Assembly (NCBI GenBank): GCA_016840945.1
Contig: JAEORJ010000074.1
Location: 1 to 10,890 of the forward strand
Direction: 5' to 3'
From: Candidatus Gerdarchaeota archaeon
GTDB taxonomy: Archaea; Asgardarchaeota; Heimdallarchaeia; JABLTI01
DNA length: 10,890 nt
A program made the position numbers and the translations under genes. The notes under the pieces are model-generated. The model was not told the DNA's origin, searched no databases, and worked only from the letters and a program-made list of their open reading frames with translations. The first letter of the stretch is position 1. Each line of letters opens with the position of its first letter. Below are positions 1 to 6,029 of the stretch, piece after piece.

Positions 1-797
1 ACAGTATCATTTATATGAATATTAAATCTATTGCACAATTTGGATGTAGGATAGACACCATTTAATTTTGCACGTTGATATTGTAAATTAAAATAATAAC
101 TGACTGTTTCTTGTAGAGATGAACTTAGAGCAGGATATGGACAAATACTAAAACCTTTGTAGTAATAAAGAAAGTCCAAACCTCCAAAATCGGTTGTATA
201 ACCAATAACTTCACCTTCAGTAAATGAATAATCACCTGTTAAAATTATTGCATCATAGATTGATTTTAACAAACTTATATGACCAAAACATATTGAGCAA
301 TCATTGCCAATATCAATATAGATTGCAGCATCTACTAGTACCTCAGAACCATTAACCCAATCATAAGTAAGTATTTGATTTGTACTATATCTTAGAACCG
401 AACCATCAGCAGGTGCTCTAACTTGAAGATATCTTTCTCCACGAAAATACCACTTGTCAGCCCCTTCTGTATGTCTACTAACAAAATGACTCCCCCAAGG
501 TGTAAGCATCCATCCATAAGAGTAATTCCCAATATTGTTTAAATAAAGTGCTTGCATACTAGCATTTTCAGCCCAAAATAAACGATCGATATCCACTGGG
601 AATGTTGTTAAAGTAACAAAATTACCATCAGAGAAATATTCACCAATACATTCAGTATAAATTTCATTAGTCATTAGTGCTGCATTTGAATTATTATAGC
701 TACTTTCGATTTTCATTACAGGTAGAAAAATGAAATTTAAAATACATAGAAGAATTGCTAATCGTTTTGTAAAGTTACTAACAGTCATGGTTTTCAT
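1..797 (-). CDS. Secreted protein with degenerate M23/LytM-like domain (3' end outside window)
   Basis: The frame opens with ATG at 797-795 and stays open for 265 complete codons to the left edge, so the C-terminus is missing. An in-frame TAA lies about 24 bases upstream and there is no earlier start. Residues 1-32 form a signal peptide or anchor (basic KR, then a hydrophobic stretch at about 13-28), so the protein should act outside the membrane. The core resembles the M23/LytM fold: H109 and D114 in HTEGAD correspond to the metal-binding H...D motif, here with one extra residue; APADGSV at 128-134 matches the usual 'APADG.V' turn; FGHIS at 171-175 supplies the third ligand, H173; GEVIGYT at 195-201 matches the closing strand. 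The catalytic histidine expected before GN is I163 (IDIGND, 161-166). C167 and C170 form a CxxC just before H173. What is seen suggests an inactive or altered M23-like domain. The family call is moderate and the binding role is inference. A lipoyl-like barrel is the main alternative. Confidence 0.6.
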   Translation of the reverse strand, partial: MKTMTVSNFTKRLAILLCILNFIFLPVMKIESSYNNSNAALMTNEIYTECIGEYFSDGNFVTLTTFPVDIDRLFWAENASMQALYLNNIGNYSYGWMLTPWGSHFVSRHTEGADKWYFRGERYLQVRAPADGSVLRYSTNQILTYDWVNGSEVLVDAAIYIDIGNDCSICFGHISLLKSIYDAIILTGDYSFTEGEVIGYTTDFGGLDFLYYYKGFSICPYPALSSSLQETVSYYFNLQYQRAKLNGVYPTSKLCNRFNIHINDT

Positions 798-818
798 TAA
801 AAGAACATTCGTTTTAGG

Positions 819-825
819 TTAAAAA
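819..825 (-). promoter_or_regulatory. Candidate TATA box of the M23-like gene
   Basis: On the minus strand this reads TTTTTAA, centred about 25 bp before the ATG at 797. That spacing suits an archaeal promoter whose transcript begins at or next to the start codon. No ribosome binding site precedes the ATG, which fits a leaderless transcript. The region is very A/T-rich, so the box alone is weak evidence. Confidence 0.3.
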
Positions 826-887
826 GAAATTGTTACAATCAAAGTAAGCATTATAATGGTAGAATAATTCAATTTTTCAGTTGATTA

Positions 888-920
888 AAAAGGAAAGAAT
901 CATGAGCCACTATGATTCTT
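888..920 (-). terminator. Hairpin plus T-tract overlapping the stop codon of the dehydrogenase gene
   Basis: AAGAATCAT (895-903) and ATGATTCTT (912-920) are perfect 9-bp complementary arms around an 8-base loop. The TGA stop of the minus-strand dehydrogenase gene (902-900) lies inside one arm. Continuing on the minus strand, the arm is followed by a T-rich run (TCCTTTTTAA) down to about 885. This has the form of an intrinsic terminator whose upstream arm encodes the last residues of the protein. Confidence 0.6.
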
Positions 921-1736
921 ATCTTCACCATACATCTTAGAAGCAACATTACCCATCAATTTTATAGCAGTCTTTCTCGAGAGTATTTTTGTCATTATAA
1001 AAGCATTGAATTTATTTTGAAATCCTGGCATATAATAAGGCTTGTTTTTCCAAAGAGCCTTTAAAGCTCCTTTTGCAACTTTTGAAGGAGCCATTGGTTT
1101 TGGATTAATCAATCCAGCTCTTTTTGGTTTTGTGTTTATATAATTTGGTGTCTTAATAGGTCCAGCATTACAAGACATAACTTTAACGCCATATGGTTTC
1201 ATTTCATACCAGAGAGCTTCTGCTAAATTCATATTATATCCTTTTGTTGCACTATAATGAGCATGAATAGGGTTTCCTTGTAAACCAGCAAGTGACGACA
1301 TTAATATAATCCCACCTGAACCTCGTTCTTTCATTTTGTTACCAAAATAATATGCAAAAAGCATTGGAGCTTTACAATTTACAGCAAGAGTTTTCAAATG
1401 TTGTTCAATATCGAAATTATGAAATGCTCCTATTAAGCTATAAACAGCATCATAAATTAATAGGCCAATATCCAAGTCTTTTGTTGTAGCTTGCACTTTT
1501 TCTAAAAGATCAGAGGAAGCTAAATCCAAAAGCAATACTTTTGTTTCTACCTGATATTTTGATTTTATTTCATTTGATAAGTCATCAAGTAATTGTTTTC
1601 GTCTTGCGATTAAAACCACATTTATTCCTTTACTAGCAACTTCCTTTGCATAAGCAGCTCCTAATCCTTCAGAAGCTCCTGCTATCACAGCCCAAGGGCC
1701 AAAATAATTTTTCAAATTGTTGGAAATAGATGACAT
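900..1736 (-). CDS. Short-chain dehydrogenase/reductase (classical SDR, probably NADP(H)-dependent)
   Basis: A cytosolic Rossmann-fold oxidoreductase of 278 residues, normal for classical SDRs. Numbered from the chosen start: cofactor glycine motif GASEGLG at 20-26; ARR at 44-46 after the second strand, which usually signals NADP(H) preference; D71 in LDLAS for adenine contact; catalytic N120 (AVN), S147/S148 (MSS), Y161 and K165 (YSATK). All four catalytic positions are present. The usual NNAG motif is replaced by YDAV (95-98), so an Asn is swapped for Asp at a structural position. The substrate cannot be read from sequence; SDRs act on sugars, lipids, steroids and other carbonyls. I chose ATG 1736 over the in-frame ATG at 1838. 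The 34 extra residues are hydrophobic and have no counterpart in the family, MSSISNNLKNYFGPW is a normal SDR N-terminus, and an A/T box sits 25 bp before 1736. The gene is divergent from the small membrane gene at 1860. Confidence 0.9.
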   Translation of the reverse strand: MSSISNNLKNYFGPWAVIAGASEGLGAAYAKEVASKGINVVLIARRKQLLDDLSNEIKSKYQVETKVLLLDLASSDLLEKVQATTKDLDIGLLIYDAVYSLIGAFHNFDIEQHLKTLAVNCKAPMLFAYYFGNKMKERGSGGIILMSSLAGLQGNPIHAHYSATKGYNMNLAEALWYEMKPYGVKVMSCNAGPIKTPNYINTKPKRAGLINPKPMAPSKVAKGALKALWKNKPYYMPGFQNKFNAFIMTKILSRKTAIKLMGNVASKMYGEDKNHSGS

Positions 1737-1756
1737 ATATTCGTAAAAATCATTGG

Positions 1757-1766
1757 AAAATAAAAA
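1757..1766 (-). promoter_or_regulatory. Candidate TATA box of the dehydrogenase gene
   Basis: On the minus strand this is TTTTTATTTT, centred about 25 bp before the ATG at 1736. No Shine-Dalgarno sequence precedes that ATG, so a leaderless transcript is likely. The box directly abuts an inverted repeat at 1768-1789, the place where an archaeal activator or repressor would meet the TFB/TBP site. Confidence 0.4.
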
Positions 1767-1767
1767 C

Positions 1768-1789
1768 TTAATGATAAAAAAATCATTAA
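1768..1789. promoter_or_regulatory. Perfect 8-bp inverted repeat between divergent promoters (possible operator)
   Basis: TTAATGAT (1768-1775) and ATCATTAA (1782-1789) are perfect inverted arms separated by six A residues. The 22-bp element lies in the gap between the divergent dehydrogenase and small membrane genes, just upstream of the dehydrogenase A/T box and about 20 bp upstream of the other gene's TATA box. Size and symmetry suit a dimeric winged-helix or Lrp-type regulator. The A/T-only loop and local base composition make chance a real alternative. Confidence 0.4.
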
Positions 1790-1809
1790 TCAAAAATAAA
1801 TTACATAGA

Positions 1810-1851
1810 TTTATAATTTTAATCAATCTATTTTTCATTAAGAAAAGGTGA
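1810..1851 (+). promoter_or_regulatory. Promoter and ribosome binding site of the 82-residue membrane protein gene
   Basis: TTTATAAT at 1810-1817 is a good archaeal TATA box, predicting transcription from about 1840. AGGTGA at 1846-1851 is a strong Shine-Dalgarno match to the archaeal 16S tail, 8 bases before a TTG at 1860. It decides the start: the next in-frame ATG, at codon 16, has no such site and would remove part of the first membrane helix. This is the only clear ribosome binding site in the window. Confidence 0.55.
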
Positions 1852-1859
1852 ATATTTAA

Positions 1860-2108
1860 TTGTCAAGTGCATATGTTAGTTTTCGATTTTACCGTATATA
1901 TGGAATGATTATATCTGTAATTTATGCTGCTTGGATAGTTATTGGTTTTACCTTTGAGTGGCCTTATTGGGTCATTTTTGCTTTACCTTTACCTGCTTTT
2001 TTAGCTATTTACCTAATATATTATACAATTAGATATATCCAAAATCCAAAACCACCTGAAGATCCAGTTGAGAGAATCGAGCATGAATATACCGATAAAA
2101 AATTATAA
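1860..2108 (+). CDS. Small two-helix membrane protein, unknown function
   Basis: An 82-residue protein that I do not recognise. It begins with TTG, supported by the AGGTGA site at 1846-1851. Two hydrophobic helices at about 14-32 and 35-58 are joined by a very short turn (FEWP), making a membrane hairpin. The N-terminal ten residues carry R9 and R12. The C-terminal tail, about 61-82, is charged and starts with a proline-rich stretch (PKPPEDP), so both ends are probably cytoplasmic. No catalytic motif is visible. The gene stands alone: it is divergent from the dehydrogenase and convergent with the seven-helix gene, with which it shares a hairpin at 2125-2143. Small proteins of this form often act as subunits or regulators of larger membrane complexes, but nothing here identifies a partner. 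Confidence 0.7.
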   Translation: MSSAYVSFRFYRIYGMIISVIYAAWIVIGFTFEWPYWVIFALPLPAFLAIYLIYYTIRYIQNPKPPEDPVERIEHEYTDKKL

Positions 2109-2112
2109 TGTG

Positions 2113-2143
2113 AAAAAAAATTGGGAGTGAAGAAACTTCACTC
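2113..2143 (-). terminator. Strong hairpin plus T8 overlapping the stop codon of the seven-helix gene
   Basis: GAGTGAAG (2125-2132) and CTTCACTC (2136-2143) form a perfect 8-bp stem with a 3-base loop. The TGA stop of the minus-strand gene (2140-2138) lies within the stem. On the minus strand the stem is followed by CCCAA and then eight T residues (complement of 2113-2120). On the plus strand it sits 17 bases after the stop of the small membrane gene and is followed by GTTTTTATT, so it could serve both convergent genes. It is the most classical intrinsic terminator in the window. Confidence 0.7.
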
Positions 2144-2947
2144 TTGAATCGTTTTTATTGGTTCGGGACTTTGTAATTCTAGATTTACTTGTTGTTCAAC
2201 TTCTTTTGCTATTGTTTTTGGTCTATAATCTTTCAAATTAACGAAGATCCACATTGTAAATAATATCGGTATTCCAGTGTTGAATTCAAGCAGACTATTA
2301 GTCAAAAGTACAACCCAATCGGTAGGACGAATACCAGCAATCCATAAGGTAGATTCCATAGAGAAATGAATAAAAATACCTACTGTGATTAAAATTCCGA
2401 AATACCACCATTTAACACTCTTCATGAGATTAAATGGGAATTTATCAGTAAATTCAGAAATTGTTTTCCAAGCTAGCAAAACCAAATAACCTATCACTGC
2501 CATAAGAATTTGTCCTAATCTGGATTCAGTCATATCTCTATAAATCATTATCTCTGTATCATTCCAACCAATTTTTTGAGAAATTAATGCAATAGCTAAC
2601 CATCCGCCATACATTAAAACAGCCCAGAGCAATTTTTCTATATAGTGAATTGTTTTATTGAACATCAAAGGCGCAAATGAAAACATAATTACCCCATAGG
2701 TGAATGAAAAGTAAGCTAAAAATAGAATGGGCCCAATTACTTCATTTTCAATTTCTATGTGTCTTGTTTCTTTTAATGTATACCAAATTACAGCATCGGT
2801 GAAATAAACTACACCAAAACCAAAAAGACCAAAGAAGAATTCTTTGAATCTTCGACGTACTAACAGTAAGAGTATCCAAATAGATACTAGGATTAAATCC
2901 AAATAGATGAAATCGATACCAAATGTTCTAGCAACAACTTGCGACAT
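2138..2947 (-). CDS. Seven-helix integral membrane protein, unknown function
   Basis: A 269-residue membrane protein that I cannot assign to a named family. Hydrophobic helices lie at about 11-30, 36-57, 70-94, 105-123, 144-162, 180-198 and 209-236. The RRRFKE loop after the first helix is strongly basic, which places the N-terminus outside and the charged C-terminal tail (about 237-269) inside. Several acidic or polar residues fall in or at the edge of helices (D12, D17, D51, E198, E221), perhaps for ion or ligand binding. There is no lysine in the last helix, so it is not a retinal rhodopsin. It follows the permease gene on the same strand after 69 bp, but that gap contains a weak hairpin and an A/T-rich candidate promoter (about 2969-2978), so co-transcription is uncertain. 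A role with the permease is inference from position only. The ATG at 2947 has no ribosome binding site. Confidence 0.75.
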   Translation of the reverse strand: MSQVVARTFGIDFIYLDLILVSIWILLLLVRRRFKEFFFGLFGFGVVYFTDAVIWYTLKETRHIEIENEVIGPILFLAYFSFTYGVIMFSFAPLMFNKTIHYIEKLLWAVLMYGGWLAIALISQKIGWNDTEIMIYRDMTESRLGQILMAVIGYLVLLAWKTISEFTDKFPFNLMKSVKWWYFGILITVGIFIHFSMESTLWIAGIRPTDWVVLLTNSLLEFNTGIPILFTMWIFVNLKDYRPKTIAKEVEQQVNLELQSPEPIKTIQE

Positions 2948-2968
2948 AAAATCATTGTTTAGCTTTAT

Positions 2969-2978
2969 TATTTTTAAT
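2969..2978 (-). promoter_or_regulatory. Candidate TATA box of the seven-helix gene
   Basis: The minus strand reads ATTAAAAATA here, centred about 26 bp before the ATG at 2947, the spacing expected for a leaderless archaeal transcript. The surrounding 30 bp are nearly all A/T, so the exact box is uncertain. Confidence 0.3.
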
Positions 2979-3007
2979 ATTTTTGCTGGAGTTTTTTATT
3001 AAAAATG

Positions 3008-3043
3008 AAAGATGTGCTAATAAGCACTAGCAATTTCATCTTT
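3008..3043 (-). terminator. Weak hairpins overlapping the stop codon of the permease gene
   Basis: Two nested pairs of arms surround the TAG stop of the permease gene (3019-3017): GTGCT (3014-3018) with AGCAC (3023-3027), loop AATA; and AAAGATG (3008-3014) with CATCTTT (3037-3043). The two share a base and compete, so only one can form fully. On the minus strand a short T run (ATTTTTAAT) follows. It resembles the hairpins at other gene ends in the window but is weaker. Confidence 0.3.
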
Positions 3044-5866
3044 TATATTTTCAGCAACTTTTTCTCGTCTCATTTTAATATAAGAAGGAATAATTGAAAT
3101 GAAAGATAAAAATATGAGGTAAACAGCAAAACTAATTAGATAAATATATCCCATTGAAAATTGCATTGGAAGAATTAACCGAGTTTCAAAAAATGGCACT
3201 AGAAATATTTTAGTTATAAACGCTAGGAATAAACCAATTCCCAATCCGATTATTAATGCTGTAGAATTAACAACCATTAATTCATTAAAGACTAATCTGA
3301 AGTAATTATTATTAGTATTTCCAAAAGCTTTGAAGATAGTATTTTCTTGTTTTCTTTGTTCTAAAGTAAAGTGTATTGAATTAAAAATAATAACTAATCC
3401 AATAAGATTAGTAAGAGCAATTTGTATTAATAGGAAAATTTCAATAGAAGGTACATAATCACTGATATAACTTGCACCATATCCTTCTAAGGATATTACT
3501 GGATTGATTTCAGTTATTAGATTTAAAGCTGATAATTCATTAATGATGAGATTAATATCTGCTCCAGGTAAAACAGAGGCAAAGAAAAGATTTGTTGTTG
3601 TTACATTATAAAAATAAATAATTTTTTCTAAATTCACTAACATGGAATAGCTATTAGGTTGATTTAATTCGAAATTTTTTCCTGATGATAAGCCCAATCC
3701 AGGAGCAGAATGGAACATTCCTTCTACATCAAAATAATCAGGTCCATAACCAGTACCTATTGGTAAATTGGTAATTGTTAATTCATCACCATAATCTATC
3801 AAATACCTTTCTGCTAACTGGTCACTTATTATTGAACCATTAATATTGGTACTTAATTTATTCATCCAATCATTAACTTGATAATTATGATATTCATCAG
3901 GCAGATCATTATTGAAACTACTTGAATCCCATCGTCCTAATTCTGCATAGATAGAGGTATTAATTCCGAAAACAGTAATAGTATCAGGAGAGAATCTTCC
4001 TGTTACATATAAAACAGGCATAACTTTATCTATACCATCAATAGAAGCAATAGTTTCTTGAAAGGTAAAGGATGTTTCTATCGTTTGAATTCGTAAATCA
4101 GAACCATTATTATAGTATTGATAAGCATTATTTGTTACTTGGATTGTATTAAATACTACCAACGAATATATCGTAGATGATGTGATAATAAATAAAACGA
4201 TTAGAAGAGTATTGAATTTATACTTTGAATTTTTCAGATTATTTATTAAAAATAATGAATTCTTTCTCATAAAGATCTTGTAAAAACCTTTCATTCTACC
4301 AAGTAATTCAAATAAACCTATTGCAGACATAATAGATACTAAAATGATAATAAATGATAGTATAACGAATAATATAGAGCTATTTCTTTTTTCCATGGCA
4401 GTGAAATTATAGAAATTATTACTATTTTTATTGAATATTATTGTTAAAGCAATAAAAGCAATAATTGATGTTAATGTTAACAGCCCTAATAATCCGAGAG
4501 CAAAACCTTTCTGTAATTTGTTTCTAAATTTCAAATCTCTTTCGGAAAGATCTTTTGTTAAAAGCTGATTTATTTTCAATATACCATTGAAAATAACAGC
4601 AGTAAATATTACCACAGCTGCAAGAGCAATCAACCAGTATTGTATTTTTAAATTCTGAAGGAAATAGCTATAGTTTGACCATGTCAGCTCTTGTGATGCG
4701 ATGGCAGGTATAAATGCTGAAAATAATATTGATGAAAATATTCCTATTAACAGCGTTACCAGAGCTACAAATGAAAATTCAATTAACAGAAAACCAATTA
4801 TTTGCCATTTTTGGCCACTTCTTTCTTTGTAAACCTCAATTTCCAGTTTTCTTTTTTCAAGTATAATATTTGTTGAGGTAATAGCTAATATCACACCTAA
4901 AATGGTTACCGGAGCAAGTATAACGAGTGTAGTTTTAGCTTTAGCATATGTTTGGCGGAAATTATCAAAAGGTGTAGTAAGTAATGTTACAGAAGCAGTC
5001 GCTACATTAACTGATATTAACTCAGATAAATGCTCTAATTTTGGCACAATTTGATCCAGACCATCAGCTATTAATAAATCACTTTTACATTTAGCAAATA
5101 ATCGCGGGTATAAACCATTATCATCCATTCGTTGAATATCATAAGGAGATAAATTATCACGAAGGAAAATTATCGAATTATCTATTTGATTATTTGAATA
5201 AACATCTTGGAAGCATGTTTCGGTATTAATTCTACTATAAATTCCTCGCACGGTTATATTGTAAAAATGAACTGGCTGATATTGGGCTACTAATATACCA
5301 AAATCAACACTATCCCTACAAACTGTTAGATTGAGAACAGTTCCAGGAGTTACAGTCAAATTCATAGCTTGTTCTATTTGGTAAGCTTGAGTTTCACTAA
5401 TAAGCACTTCATTTTCTTCTAAGTCAAATTCACCTTTAACATTAAATTGAGAAGCAAGTCTCTTGATAGTAGTATTTGAAATTAAATATAATGTACAGAA
5501 AGTGGCAGGATCACTCATATCATCTTGATTATCCAGAGGATAAAATCGATAGAATGGTGATTTATCTTCCACATTAAAGAAAGCTAAATTATCATAAATG
5601 TAATGTGTTGATTCAACTAATTCATAATTATCAAGCCAATCTTTGACCAATGGAAGATTTGCCAAAAGTAGTGCTCGAGCATTTAATTCAAAGTCTTGAT
5701 CATCAAGGAAATCTTTAATGGCGGTATTGTCTGATGTTGTGGACCAAATACTTAGTGAAGAGATTATTGAAATTGACATAAAAACACCTAATGAAAATAT
5801 CATAAACTGTCGTTTATTTGTCCAGATATTTCGAAAGGCTGAGCTAAAATAGAATTCTGTAGACAT
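3017..5866 (-). CDS. FtsX/MacB-type ABC transporter permease (two FtsX domains)
   Basis: A 949-residue membrane protein with the layout of duplicated FtsX/MacB permeases. There is one N-terminal helix (about 20-42), a first large extracytoplasmic domain (about 43-312), three helices (313-334, 354-382, 409-430), two linker helices (456-478, 496-522), one helix opening the second half (553-574), a second extracytoplasmic domain (about 575-807) and three closing helices (808-830, 867-890, 905-929). The short cytoplasmic loops LEKRKLEIEVYKERSG (336-351) and LEQRKQENTIFKAFGN (835-850) match the coupling segments that contact the ATPase. Such systems move lipids, lipoproteins or peptides, or transmit force across the membrane. 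The substrate is unknown. The partner ATPase normally encoded next door is absent: upstream is a divergent peptidase gene and downstream a seven-helix protein. A possible TATA box (AATTATAAC, about 5920-5912) and a weak GTGA site 5 bases before the ATG suggest a short leader. Confidence 0.9.
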   Translation of the reverse strand: MSTEFYFSSAFRNIWTNKRQFMIFSLGVFMSISIISSLSIWSTTSDNTAIKDFLDDQDFELNARALLLANLPLVKDWLDNYELVESTHYIYDNLAFFNVEDKSPFYRFYPLDNQDDMSDPATFCTLYLISNTTIKRLASQFNVKGEFDLEENEVLISETQAYQIEQAMNLTVTPGTVLNLTVCRDSVDFGILVAQYQPVHFYNITVRGIYSRINTETCFQDVYSNNQIDNSIIFLRDNLSPYDIQRMDDNGLYPRLFAKCKSDLLIADGLDQIVPKLEHLSELISVNVATASVTLLTTPFDNFRQTYAKAKTTLVILAPVTILGVILAITSTNIILEKRKLEIEVYKERSGQKWQIIGFLLIEFSFVALVTLLIGIFSSILFSAFIPAIASQELTWSNYSYFLQNLKIQYWLIALAAVVIFTAVIFNGILKINQLLTKDLSERDLKFRNKLQKGFALGLLGLLTLTSIIAFIALTIIFNKNSNNFYNFTAMEKRNSSILFVILSFIIILVSIMSAIGLFELLGRMKGFYKIFMRKNSLFLINNLKNSKYKFNTLLIVLFIITSSTIYSLVVFNTIQVTNNAYQYYNNGSDLRIQTIETSFTFQETIASIDGIDKVMPVLYVTGRFSPDTITVFGINTSIYAELGRWDSSSFNNDLPDEYHNYQVNDWMNKLSTNINGSIISDQLAERYLIDYGDELTITNLPIGTGYGPDYFDVEGMFHSAPGLGLSSGKNFELNQPNSYSMLVNLEKIIYFYNVTTTNLFFASVLPGADINLIINELSALNLITEINPVISLEGYGASYISDYVPSIEIFLLIQIALTNLIGLVIIFNSIHFTLEQRKQENTIFKAFGNTNNNYFRLVFNELMVVNSTALIIGLGIGLFLAFITKIFLVPFFETRLILPMQFSMGYIYLISFAVYLIFLSFISIIPSYIKMRREKVAENIKDEIASAY

Positions 5867-5911
5867 TTACTTCACTAAACCATTAAGATTAAGATTTTTT
5901 CATTTCTTGTT

Positions 5912-5920
5912 GTTATAATT
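5912..5920 (-). promoter_or_regulatory. Candidate TATA box of the permease gene
   Basis: The minus strand reads AATTATAAC here, about 50 bp before the ATG at 5866. Transcription would start near 5889 and leave a leader of about 22 bases, with room for the weak GTGA ribosome binding site at 5875-5872. A direct box at -25 is not evident for this gene, unlike for most of its neighbours. Confidence 0.3.
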
Positions 5921-5993
5921 TTTAGTTATTAAATAATTTTATACTCTTTAATTTTATGTTATTTTGGAATTTTCTGCTAACAGATAAAAGATA

Positions 5994-6009
5994 CGAAAAT
6001 TTAATTATA
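5994..6009 (+). promoter_or_regulatory. BRE/TATA promoter of the S9 peptidase gene
   Basis: CGAAAA (5994-5999) fits the purine-rich archaeal TFB-recognition element and is followed directly by TTTAATTATA (6000-6009). The centre of the box lies about 25 bp before the ATG at 6030, the standard distance from TATA box to transcription start, so translation probably begins at or near the first base of the mRNA. No ribosome binding site precedes the ATG. TATAAT at 6006-6011 would also suit a bacterial -10 box, but no matching -35 element stands out. Confidence 0.5.
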
Positions 6010-6029
6010 ATATATTAGTAACCATAATT

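Noticed and set aside
1737..1838. 34-residue N-terminal extension of the dehydrogenase as a membrane anchor
   Set aside because: It is hydrophobic and A/T-driven and ends at a normal SDR N-terminus. The A/T box at 1757-1766 and the inverted repeat lie within it, so it is better read as promoter DNA.
2138..2947. Microbial rhodopsin
   Set aside because: It has seven helices with the right orientation, but no lysine in the seventh helix and none of the usual helix-3 motif.
5882..5893. Tandem ATTAAG-like hexamer (attaagattaag) near the permease start
   Set aside because: Only two copies in very A/T-rich DNA; it does not form a symmetric or repeated site elsewhere in the window.
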